A stretch of DNA of 64,000 nucleotides from Paraburkholderia sp. PGU19. Lineage in GTDB: Bacteria; Pseudomonadota; Gammaproteobacteria; Burkholderiales; Burkholderiaceae. A program made the position numbers and the translations under genes. Below the pieces are notes generated by a model that saw only the letters and a list, made by a program, of their open reading frames with translations, had not been told where the DNA came from and made no database searches. Shown here one piece after another: positions 29,520 through 37,694 of the stretch; within the stretch, counting starts at the first letter, position 1; each line of letters begins with the position of its first letter. The DNA is taken from positions 248,001-312,000 of the forward strand of contig NZ_AP023183.1 in assembly GCF_013426915.1 (NCBI RefSeq), in the 5' to 3' direction.

Positions 29520-30845
29520 ATGACTGAAACGACGTTCGGGTACCTCCATCAGGCATTCCAGACGCTGTCGAAGACGCTGCCCGGCGCGGAACATCGCTGG
29601 TTGCGCAGCGCGCGGCGCCACGCGTTCGAGCAGTTCGAAGCGCTCGGCTTTCCCACGACGCAGCTGGAAGACTGGAAGTACACGAATGTGGCCACCATTG
29701 CGAAGCGGCCGTGGCATTTCACGTCGTCGCGCAGTGATGACCTGGATATTGCGCGCATTGTCGACGATCTCGTGCCGGACAGGACCGTGGGCCGGCTCGT
29801 ATTCGTGAACGGCTGCCATATACCGAGGCTGTCGCGCGTGCCGCTCCTGGCCGAGGGCGCGTTCGTCGGCAGTTTGACGCGGGCGATCCGCGAGACGCCG
29901 GAGCGGCTCAGGGACATCATTGCGCAGCCGGCGCCGCATGATGGCTTCGAGGCGCTGAACACGGCGTTCCTGAGCGACGGATATGTGGTCCTGCTGCCGC
30001 AGGACAGTGCGATCGACGCGCCGCTTGTCATGCTGTTCCTGGCTGACGAAGCCGGCCTCGCGATGCATCCTCTCAATGTGATATTGGCGGGCGCGCGTTC
30101 GCGCTGTGCAATCGTCGAGCAGTTCGTCGGTATCGCAGATGACGCGTATCTCCTCAACACAGTGACGAAGATCGTGGCCGGCGACGAGGCGGATGTCCAG
30201 CATTGCCGCGTCCAGCAGGAGGCGCGTAGCGCCTTCCACATTGCACGCCTCGACGTCACGCAGCAGCGGGCGAGCCGCTTCACTTCACACTCGTTTGCGT
30301 TCGGCGGCGCATTGTCCCGCACCCAGATTGATACGCGGCTGCAGGCGGTCGACACTCATGCCGAACTGAACGGACTGTATCTCGTGGGCGCGAGACAGCA
30401 TGTGGATCATCACACGCGCATCGATCACGAGAAGCCGCATGGTACGAGCCGGGAATACTACCGGGGGGTGCTCGACGGCGCGTCGCATGGCGTATTCAAT
30501 GGCAATGTGATCGTGCGCCGGGACGCACAGCAGACCAACACGCATCAGGCGAACTACAACCTCCTGCTGTCGCGTGACGCACAGATCGACACGAAGCCTC
30601 AACTGGAGATCCACGCCGACGACGTCAAGTGCACGCATGGCGCAACCGTAGGCCAGCTCGACGAGAACCAGCTGTTCTATCTGCGCTCGCGCGGTATCGA
30701 CGAACGCATCGCGCGGGCGTTGCTGATATGGGCATTTGCGCGCGACAGCGTGGAGCGCGTCAGTATCGCCGTCGTGCGCAGTGGACTGACGAAACTGCTG
30801 CTGGCGCGTACGCCGGAAGGTGAGCATGTTCGGGGGCTGATATGA
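29520..30845 (+). CDS. sufD: Fe-S cluster assembly protein SufD
   Basis: 441 residues from the ATG at 29520 (GAGGAG upstream); a GTG at 29502 would add six residues. The N-terminal helical part (LGFPTTQLEDWKYTNVATI) and the C-terminal right-handed beta-helix (DHHTRIDHEKPHGTSREYYRGVLDG, SRDAQIDTKPQLEIHADDVKCTHGATVGQLDENQLFYLRSRGI) are typical. SufD supports iron acquisition for the cluster within SufBC2D. The stop overlaps sufS by four bases. Confidence 0.95.
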   Translation: MTETTFGYLHQAFQTLSKTLPGAEHRWLRSARRHAFEQFEALGFPTTQLEDWKYTNVATIAKRPWHFTSSRSDDLDIARIVDDLVPDRTVGRLVFVNGCHIPRLSRVPLLAEGAFVGSLTRAIRETPERLRDIIAQPAPHDGFEALNTAFLSDGYVVLLPQDSAIDAPLVMLFLADEAGLAMHPLNVILAGARSRCAIVEQFVGIADDAYLLNTVTKIVAGDEADVQHCRVQQEARSAFHIARLDVTQQRASRFTSHSFAFGGALSRTQIDTRLQAVDTHAELNGLYLVGARQHVDHHTRIDHEKPHGTSREYYRGVLDGASHGVFNGNVIVRRDAQQTNTHQANYNLLLSRDAQIDTKPQLEIHADDVKCTHGATVGQLDENQLFYLRSRGIDERIARALLIWAFARDSVERVSIAVVRSGLTKLLLARTPEGEHVRGLI

Positions 30846-32095
30846 GGCCAATCGAACCTGTGCACGTCCCGGACACCAATACGGTATTGCGCTGGCGAAG
30901 GGACTTTCCTATCCTGCACGAACGCATGCACGGCGCGCCGCTGGTGTATCTCGACAACGGGGCGACAACCCAGAAACCTTCGGCCGTGATCGAGGCGGAG
31001 CGCGCCTATTACGCGCACATGAATGCGAACGTGCATCGCGGCGTGCATCAGTTGTCACAGCGCGCCACCGACGCGTATGAAGCCGCCCGTGCACGGATTG
31101 CGCGCTTCGTCAATGCGGCAGGCGCAGAGGAAATCGTCTTCGTGCGCGGTACGACGGAGGCGATCAACCTTGTCGCGCAGAGCTATCTGCGGCCTGCCGC
31201 GAAACCTGGCGACGAAATCCTGATCAGCGCGATGGAACATCATTCGAACATCGTGCCGTGGCAGCTCGTCTGCGAGCAGACGGGCGCGGTCCTGAAGGTC
31301 GTCCCGATCGACGATAGCGGCGAACTCGATGTCGACGCATACGACAGCATGCTCGGCGCACGGACGCGCATGGTCGCGGTCACGCACGTGTCCAATGCGC
31401 TGGGCAGCATCAACCCGGTCGCGAGGCTGGTCGAGACCGCACACGTGCACGGTGTGCCCGTGCTGCTAGACGGTGCGCAAGCGATTGCCCATCTGCCCGT
31501 CGATGTGCGCGCGCTCGATTGCGATTTCTACGCGTTCTCGGGGCACAAGGTCTATGGACCGACTGGAATCGGCGTGCTGTACGCAAGGGCGAACCTGCTT
31601 GAAGCAATGCCGCCGTGGCAAGGCGGAGGCGACATGATCCGCTCGGTGACATTCGACAATACCGTTTATAACGACATTCCCTGGAAGTTCGAGGCTGGCA
31701 CGCCGAACATCTGCGGCGCGATCGCGCTCGCGGCGGCGCTCGACTATGTAAGCGAAATCGGTCACGAACTGCTTGGCGCACATGAGGCCGACATGCTCGC
31801 GTATGCGACGGACGCGATGCGCGCGATCCCGCATCTGCGGCTGATCGGCACCGCGCACGAAAAGGCAGGCATTCTGTCGTTCGTGCTCGACCATGTGCAC
31901 CCGCACGACGTCGGAACGATTCTCGATTCCCGCGGCGTCGCGGTGCGCGCCGGCCATCATTGCGCGATGCCCGTCATGCAGCGCTTTGGCGTGCCGGCAA
32001 CCGTGCGCGCATCATTCGCGCTATACAACACACGAGCCGACATCGACGCGCTCGTCGAAGCAATGGCGCGCGTGCAGGAGGTGTTCGGATCATGA
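30842..32095 (+). CDS. sufS: Cysteine desulfurase SufS
   Basis: 417 residues, PLP-dependent. It removes sulfur from cysteine for cluster assembly. Motifs include YLDNGATTQKP, HSNIVPWQL and the PLP-lysine in YAFSGHKVYGPTGIGVLY. The catalytic Cys is in RAGHHCAMPVM near residue 375. Pairing with SufU rather than SufE fits the next gene. It overlaps sufD and sufU by four bases. Confidence 0.95.
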   Translation: MRPIEPVHVPDTNTVLRWRRDFPILHERMHGAPLVYLDNGATTQKPSAVIEAERAYYAHMNANVHRGVHQLSQRATDAYEAARARIARFVNAAGAEEIVFVRGTTEAINLVAQSYLRPAAKPGDEILISAMEHHSNIVPWQLVCEQTGAVLKVVPIDDSGELDVDAYDSMLGARTRMVAVTHVSNALGSINPVARLVETAHVHGVPVLLDGAQAIAHLPVDVRALDCDFYAFSGHKVYGPTGIGVLYARANLLEAMPPWQGGGDMIRSVTFDNTVYNDIPWKFEAGTPNICGAIALAAALDYVSEIGHELLGAHEADMLAYATDAMRAIPHLRLIGTAHEKAGILSFVLDHVHPHDVGTILDSRGVAVRAGHHCAMPVMQRFGVPATVRASFALYNTRADIDALVEAMARVQEVFGS

Positions 32096-32547
32096 GCAGT
32101 CTGCGCGACCTGTACCAGGAAGTCATCTTCGACCATTACCGGCGACCGAGAAACTATCATCCGGTGCCGAACGCCAATCACAAGGCGGAAGGATATAACC
32201 CGCTGTGCGGAGACCGCATCACGTTATATCTGCGCATTGAAGACGGTGTCGTGAAAGACGCAGGGTTCGAGGGAGCAGGTTGTGCGATCGCCATTGCGTC
32301 AGCATCGCTGATGACGGAGGCGCTGAAGGGCCGCACCGAGTCGGAAGTGGAGACGCTCTTCGGATCGTTCCACGACATGGTGACGACGCCGGCGGGCGCG
32401 CCGACGCAAAGCGAGGCGGGGCTCGGCAAACTCGCGGTGCTCTCGGGCGTACGCGAGTTTCCGGCGCGCGTGAAGTGCGCGACGCTGGCATGGCATACGC
32501 TGCGCGCCGCTTTGCAGGACGAGCGCGGCACCATAACGACAGAGTGA
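32092..32547 (+). CDS. sufU: Sulfur-transfer protein SufU
   Basis: 151 residues from the ATG at 32092, which overlaps the sufS stop. The IscU-like fold has three Cys ligands, in NPLCGD, GAGCAIA and VKCATLAW, and the SufU insert between the second and third. SufU accepts sulfur from SufS, usually at a zinc site. The longer frame from 31960 is not needed. There is no sufE or sufA here, so this is a SufBCDSU-type operon. Confidence 0.93.
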   Translation: MSSLRDLYQEVIFDHYRRPRNYHPVPNANHKAEGYNPLCGDRITLYLRIEDGVVKDAGFEGAGCAIAIASASLMTEALKGRTESEVETLFGSFHDMVTTPAGAPTQSEAGLGKLAVLSGVREFPARVKCATLAWHTLRAALQDERGTITTE

Positions 32548-32575
32548 CGCGAAGCGTGCAATGAGGTGAGAAGCG

Positions 32576-32932
32576 ATGAACGCATTCGACTGGTTGAAAC
32601 GAGCCGACGCGCTGGAGCCCGGCGACGGCGATCTGCGGACGCGCGTGGTGGAAGGGTTGCGAACGGTGTTCGACCCCGAGATTCCCGTCAACATCTACGA
32701 TCTGGGGCTGATGTATGACCTGGAAGTGGACGACGAAGCGGGCCACGTGGCGATCCGCATGACGCTGACTGCGCCGGGCTGCCCCGTTGCGCAGACGTTT
32801 CCCGCGACGGTCGAGGACGCGGTGTATTCGGTGTCAGGTGTGACCGGCGTACGGGTGGAACTGGTGTGGGATCCGCCGTGGACGAAAGAGCGGATGTCCG
32901 AGGGAGCACGTTTGCAACTCGGGATGCTTTGA
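32576..32932 (+). CDS. sufT: SUF maturation factor SufT (DUF59/MIP18-like)
   Basis: 118 residues. The core VFDPEIPVNIYDLGLMYDLEVD and MTLTAPGCPVAQTFPATVEDAV, then VELVWDPPWTKERMSEGARLQLGM, is the DUF59 signature with the conserved Cys in APGCPVA. Family members help to load Fe-S clusters into target proteins. It lies 28 bases after sufU, with GAGGTGAG upstream. Confidence 0.9.
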   Translation: MNAFDWLKRADALEPGDGDLRTRVVEGLRTVFDPEIPVNIYDLGLMYDLEVDDEAGHVAIRMTLTAPGCPVAQTFPATVEDAVYSVSGVTGVRVELVWDPPWTKERMSEGARLQLGML

Positions 32933-32933
32933 C

Positions 32934-33266
32934 ATGTCAGCCTGGGTCGATGTCGCGGCGATGACGGATTTCCCGCCTGGTTCGGTGCGTAGTGTCGACG
33001 TAGACGGTGCACAGGTGGCGGTGTTCAACCTGGATGGCACCTGTTACGGGATCGAAGATACCTGCCCGCACGATGGTGGCATCCTGACTGGCGGTGCAGT
33101 AGAGGGCGACGTGGTGGTGTGTCCGCGGCATGGCGCGCGTTTCTGCATCAGAACGGGTAGGGTGCTTGCGCCACCGGCCTATGAAGACTTGGCGGTGTTT
33201 CCGGTGCGCGTCGAGGCCGGTATCGTGCAGGTGCGCGACGCGCGGTGGGACGGAAACGCTTTCTGA
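32934..33266 (+). CDS. Rieske-type [2Fe-2S] ferredoxin
   Basis: 110 residues. The two Rieske boxes are CPHDGG (Cys-x-His) and CPRHGARF (Cys-x-x-His), 18 or so residues apart, as in the small non-heme oxygenase ferredoxin family. It starts one base after the sufT stop, so it belongs to the suf operon and is probably an electron donor for cluster assembly or a protein served by it. No oxygenase gene is close. Confidence 0.9.
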   Translation: MSAWVDVAAMTDFPPGSVRSVDVDGAQVAVFNLDGTCYGIEDTCPHDGGILTGGAVEGDVVVCPRHGARFCIRTGRVLAPPAYEDLAVFPVRVEAGIVQVRDARWDGNAF

Positions 33267-33348
33267 AAGGAGGGCGAGGCGGGCACCGGACCGACGAGGT
33301 ATGGACCTGCTGCTACACGAATCTTGTTCTAAAGATGGAGGGGGCACG

Positions 33349-33537
33349 ATGCCATGTCGAAACTCCATTGTCGTGGTTCACAGTAATGAAACGGGCTCCC
33401 GACCCGGGGCTTTGAAAGGCTTGAGCCGTACGTTAAAGGATGCATGCACGGCTCTGATGGGGCCGCGGCGCAGTAATGCACAGCGGCTACCCGACAAAGT
33501 CATATCAATTGACGAAGGCTCCCGAGCCAGGCCGTGA
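33349..33537 (+). CDS. Possible small protein after the suf operon
   Basis: 62 residues from an ATG with GGAGGGGGC upstream. MPCRNSIVVVHSNETGSRPG is followed by a basic stretch. The ribosome site is good, but the composition is neutral evidence. The rest of 33267-33665 shows only the hairpin listed next. Confidence 0.3.
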   Translation: MPCRNSIVVVHSNETGSRPGALKGLSRTLKDACTALMGPRRSNAQRLPDKVISIDEGSRARP

Positions 33538-33579
33538 CTATCGCATACGACTGAATGCCTATAATCGACTAAGCGGGGC

Positions 33580-33612
33580 CGGACCCGCGCACTGCGAGGT
33601 GGGCCGGGTCCG
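33580..33612. promoter_or_regulatory. Inverted repeat upstream of the BON gene
   Basis: Perfect 8-bp arms CGGACCCG (33580-33587) and CGGGTCCG (33605-33612), 17 bases apart. It could be an operator or a weak terminator of the upstream operon. No T-run follows. Confidence 0.4.
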
Positions 33613-33665
33613 CGAGGCGGTCCATTGAGTGAGCCGCGCCATGAACTTTTTGCGCGAGGTGGATC

Positions 33666-34406
33666 ATGCAAGGCAGTGATGCAGTCTTGAAGCAGGTGCT
33701 GGCGACCTTTGAGCGCGAATCGCACCTGATCCTGCAAAATCATCTCATCCAGATGAATTTCAGCGGCGGTACCTTGACCGTATCTGGCGAGGTGCCGGAT
33801 ATCGCATCCAGGAAGCGCATCATCCATCTGGCGCACTCGCTCAGCGGTGCGGCGGAGTTGGTCGACCACCTGCGCGTGAGAGTCGAGTCGCCGGTCGGTG
33901 ACGGGGCCATGCGCGACAGTGTGTGTGAGCGACTCTTGCAAGCCGTGGACTTTCGCAACTGCGTGATCTGTGCGCGCGTCAAGGGGCAGGTGGAAATACT
34001 GCGCGGCACCATGGACGCTGCAGGTAACGAGGATGGCAGCGGCGCTATCGAAGTCACCGTTCAGGACGGCGTGGTGACGCTGACGGGACAAGTGATCAGC
34101 CTGTCCCACAAACGCCTGGCCGGGGTGTTCGCCTGGTGGGCCGGCAGTTGCCGCGAAGTGGTGAACCTGCTGGACGTGTTTCCAGCCGAGGAAGACAACG
34201 ACAACGAAATCACCGACGCCCTGCATCTGGTGTTGGAAATCGATCCCTGCGTGCATGCCGACCAGATCACGATCAAGTCGCTGAACCACACGGTGACTCT
34301 CGAGGGTTGGGTGTCGAGCGAGGACGAGCGTCGGCGGGCGGAACAAGACGCCTGGTACCTGGACGCGATCGACCAGGTCGTCAACCGCATCGACGTGCGG
34401 GCCTGA
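33666..34406 (+). CDS. Protein with three BON domains
   Basis: 246 residues without a signal peptide. Three BON-like repeats: residues about 8-75 (LTVSGEVPDIASRKRIIHLAHSLSGAAELVDHLRV), 115-170 (EVTVQDGVVTLTGQVISL...VVNLLDV) and 180-245 (ITIKSLNHTVTLEGWVSSEDERRRAEQDAW...VVNRIDV). BON domains are thought to bind phospholipid or partner proteins. A GAGGTGG site precedes the ATG. The neighbour downstream is an EF-G paralog. A link in stress response is possible but not shown. Confidence 0.8.
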   Translation: MQGSDAVLKQVLATFERESHLILQNHLIQMNFSGGTLTVSGEVPDIASRKRIIHLAHSLSGAAELVDHLRVRVESPVGDGAMRDSVCERLLQAVDFRNCVICARVKGQVEILRGTMDAAGNEDGSGAIEVTVQDGVVTLTGQVISLSHKRLAGVFAWWAGSCREVVNLLDVFPAEEDNDNEITDALHLVLEIDPCVHADQITIKSLNHTVTLEGWVSSEDERRRAEQDAWYLDAIDQVVNRIDVRA

Positions 34407-34468
34407 TCCATCGACAAAAACTTTCTGCCCGTGGCTTACCCTCGATGGTTTCGGCTACCCGCATTGAG

Positions 34469-34584
34469 AGGTTGTTGCAAAATCAGGCGTAGCGGTTCCG
34501 ACGGCCTGGCGCGGCTGCAAACAGTACAGGTAGTACGGCAAGGCCGCGCCGGAGCGCCAGCCAATATCATTTTGCAACAGCCCC
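34469..34584. mobile_element. MITE-like element with 15-bp terminal inverted repeats
   Basis: The left end GAGGTTGTTGCAAAAT (34468-34483) and the right end ATTTTGCAACAGCCCC (34569-34584) are inverted copies differing at about two positions. They frame about 116 bases that cannot encode a transposase. A second, internal inverted repeat (GGCGCGGC with GCCGCGCC) allows a cruciform. The ends resemble those of IS5-family elements. No target duplication is certain. Confidence 0.55.
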
Positions 34585-34595
34585 GGAGATGACCT

Positions 34596-36670
34596 GTGGC
34601 CGCAACCTCCGTGCCGATCGCCGGCATACGCAACATCGGCGTCATTGCCCACATCGATGCTGGCAAGACCACCATTACCGACCGGATTCTCTTTCATACG
34701 GGACGTACCCATCGACTGGGCTCGGTCGACAGCGGCACGACGGTGACCGACTGGATGGCCCAGGAGCGCGAGCGCGGCATCACGATCGTGGCGGCGGCCA
34801 TCAGCGCGCAATGGCGCGACTGTATGATCAACCTGATCGATACCCCGGGGCATATCGATTTCACCGCCGAAGTGCAGCGCTCGCTACGGGTGCTGGATGG
34901 CGCCGTGGTGGTATTCGATGCGGTGCACGGTGTGCAGCCGCAAAGCGAGACGGTATGGCGGCAGGCCGATCGCTACCGGGTGCCGCGGCTGTGCTTCATT
35001 AACAAGATGGATCGCATCGGGGCCGACTTCGAGCGCGCGGTGACCAGCGTGCATGAGCGCCTCGGCGCACCGGTGGCGTGCCTGCAAATGCCTGTCGGCC
35101 ACGAAGCGGCGTTCGAGGGCGAGGTCGATCTGCTGTCGATGCAACTGCTGCGCTGGGGGCGGCGCGGGAGGGAAAACCGGAATGCGGTCCCGTACCGGCT
35201 GAATATCGTGCGGCGGCCGAGGCCGCACGGCAGCGGCTGATCGAGTCGGTTGCCGAGGCTGACGATGAACTGCTCTCGCTCTATTTGGCAGGTGGCGAGA
35301 TCAATGCGGAGCCATTACGCGCTGCGCTGCGTCGTGCCACGCTCGCCAATCGTCTGTTTCCCGTTTGCTGTGGTGCCGCGTTACGGGATATCGGCGTGCA
35401 ACCGCTGCTGGACTGTGTGGTCGACTTTCTGCCGTCACCGCTCGATGTCGGCGAGGTACAGGGGACTGATCCTGACAGCGGTCGCACGATCAGCCTCGCG
35501 CCGCGCGATGAAGAACCGCTCGCGGCGCTGGTCTTCAAAATCGTCAACGACCCCTACGCCGGCCACCTGGCCTATGCGCGCATCTATTCGGGCATGGTTA
35601 GCGCCGGCATGGCGCTGCACAATGCCACCCGTAACCGCAAGGAGCGGGCAGGGCGTTTGTTGCGCATGTATGCCAATCATCGCGAAAACGTCGAGGCGCT
35701 GCACGCCGGGGAAATCGGTGCGTTTCTCGGCCTGAATCAGACCTATACGGGCGATACGCTGTGCCACGCGGAACACCCGGTAACGCTGGAAACGATCACC
35801 TTCCCGGAGCCGGTCCTGCGGGCCACGGTAGAAGCGAGAACGCTCGCCGAGCATGGCCGCATGGCCGAGGCGTTACGTCAGTTGACCGACGAAGATCCGA
35901 CCCTTCAACTGAGCCTCGATGAAGACAGTGGCCAGTTGCTGGTTGCCGCCATGGGCGAACTCCACCTCGAAATCTTGCTTGACAGGTTGGAGCGCGAATA
36001 CGGTGTAGGGGCGAAAATGGGGCGGCCGCGCGTGGCCTACAAGGAAACCATTACGCGCGCAGTGGCGGCTGAGGAGGGGCGTTTTGTCCACCAGACTGGC
36101 GGACATGGCCAATACGGCCACGTGATTCTTTCGCTGCACCCCGGCGCGCGCGGCTCGGGCATGCGCTTCGAAAACGCAATCACCGGCGGGGCCGTGCCGC
36201 GCCAGTTCATCCCGGCGGTGGAGCAGGGTGTGCGCGATGCCGCCGAAATCGGAGCGCTGGCAGGCTATCCTGTCACCGACATCAAGGTGCGCCTCGAAGG
36301 CGGTTCCAGCCATTCGGTCGATTCGAGCGAGTTCGCATACCGCGCCGCGGCCCTCCAGGCATGCCGCGCGGCGTTCGGCAAGGGGCGGATGGTGCTGCTT
36401 GAACCGATGTTCCGCATCGAGGTGCTGGTGCCGACTGAGTACACCGGGGCCGCGCTGGCCCAGCTCGGCGCCCGCCGCGCGGAGATCGAAGCGGTGGCGC
36501 CGCGCCCGGGCGGTGTGGAAGCGATTGTCGGCCAGGTGCCTCTCGCCGAAATGTTCGGCTACGTTACTGATTTGCGCTCGGTCACCCAGGGCCGCGGACT
36601 GTATTCCATGGAGTTCGACCACTATGCCGAGGTCGAGCTTGAAGTGGCTGGCGTATCAGCCAGGAATTAA
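34596..36670 (+). CDS. Elongation factor G paralog, frameshifted as read
   Basis: Translocase GTPase of about 691 residues once one base is restored. It starts at a GTG with GGAGATG upstream. G1 AHIDAGKTT, switch I RERGITI, G3 DTPGH and G4 NKMD are present. Domains II-V follow, including GGHGQYGHV and the end [18 protein letters not shown]. The frame breaks near 35157, where five G in CTGGGGGCGG should be six. It is probably a second EF-G (FusA2-like) and not the gene in the str operon, because no rpsL, rpsG or tuf is near. The tetracycline-protection family is related but less likely. Confidence 0.85.
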
Positions 36671-36810
36671 ATTAAACGGCGACACAACTTTCATCGGTCG
36701 AATTCAGTCCTGCAGGCGCCATTTCATTCGGCATCCAGACTGTGTCCGGATCATGCAACGCGCTCACGTGTAACAGCGGACGGCCTTACCGAGTCGCTTA
36801 CGTATAAAGG

Positions 36811-36833
36811 CCCGGTTTTGCCGAAGTGCCGGG
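36811..36833. terminator. Possible bidirectional terminator
   Basis: CCCGG and CCGGG arms around a 13-base loop, between the convergent EF-G and enoyl-CoA hydratase genes. A short T-rich stretch follows in each direction. The stem is only five pairs. Confidence 0.35.
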
Positions 36834-36858
36834 GTTATTTCAGTAAAGGTGGGCGCGC

Positions 36859-37674
36859 CTATTGACCCTTGAATTGAGGCGCGCGCTTCTCGAGCGTCGC
36901 GGCGAGCGCTTCGATATGGTCCTCGGTGTTGTGGCACATCCCCTGAAACACGGCACAGTGGTCGAGGAAGTCGGGTAGTTCCATGCGCTGGGCTGATTTC
37001 ATCAGGCGCTTCGTTAGCCTGAGGGCTTGCGGAGGTTTTGCTGCGAGGCCCCTGGCCAACTGTTGCGCGGTATCCAGTAACTGATCTGCGCTTACGGCGT
37101 CGAGAACGATACCAAGTTCCCTGGCCTGCGCGCCGGTAAAGGTCCGGCCTGAAAACGTCAGCTCTGCGGCCCGCTGGTAGCCGACGAGTCGCTGGAGCAA
37201 CCACGCGCCGCCATCGCCGGGAATGATGCCCACGTTGATGAAGGTCTCACCCATGATTGCGTCGGTTGCAGCCAGTCTCAGGTCGCACATGCAGGCGAGG
37301 TCGAAGCCCGCGCCCAATGCGGCGCCATTGATGGCTGCGATGGAAGGGACCTCGAGACGATGCATCGCCAGCGGCAGGCGCTGGATGCCTTTTCGATATC
37401 GTTGCTGGACCTCGTATACGTCTCCCCCGAAACTCCCTTCGCGATGGAACATGTGCTTGATGTTTCCGCCGGAAGAAAAGGCCTTGCCGGCACCGGTCAC
37501 AATCAGGACGCCGATAGATTCCTCGGCGTTAATCCACTGAACGGTGCGTTCAATATCGTCGACGAGCTTCGTGCCAGTCAGTTCGTTACGCACATCGTCC
37601 CGGTTCAATGTCAGCATCGCGACACGCCCCTCGACGCTTAGCAACGCATCAGTCAGTTCAGGTGCAAGGGTCAT
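36859..37674 (-). CDS. Enoyl-CoA hydratase/isomerase family protein
   Basis: About 271 residues from the ATG at 37674 (GGAAG upstream). A GTG at 37698 overlaps the upstream stop by four bases and would add eight residues. The crotonase core has SSGGNIKHMF, AAINGAALGAGFDLACMCDLRLA and INVGIIPGDGGAWLLQRLVG. The typical catalytic Glu pair is only partly kept (Gly-Asp in PGDGG), so the reaction may be isomerisation, hydration or hydrolysis. It is the last gene of the putative catabolic operon. Confidence 0.87.
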   Translation of the reverse strand: MTLAPELTDALLSVEGRVAMLTLNRDDVRNELTGTKLVDDIERTVQWINAEESIGVLIVTGAGKAFSSGGNIKHMFHREGSFGGDVYEVQQRYRKGIQRLPLAMHRLEVPSIAAINGAALGAGFDLACMCDLRLAATDAIMGETFINVGIIPGDGGAWLLQRLVGYQRAAELTFSGRTFTGAQARELGIVLDAVSADQLLDTAQQLARGLAAKPPQALRLTKRLMKSAQRMELPDFLDHCAVFQGMCHNTEDHIEALAATLEKRAPQFKGQ

Positions 37675-37694
37675 TCTGGCTTCCCGGTTGAGAG

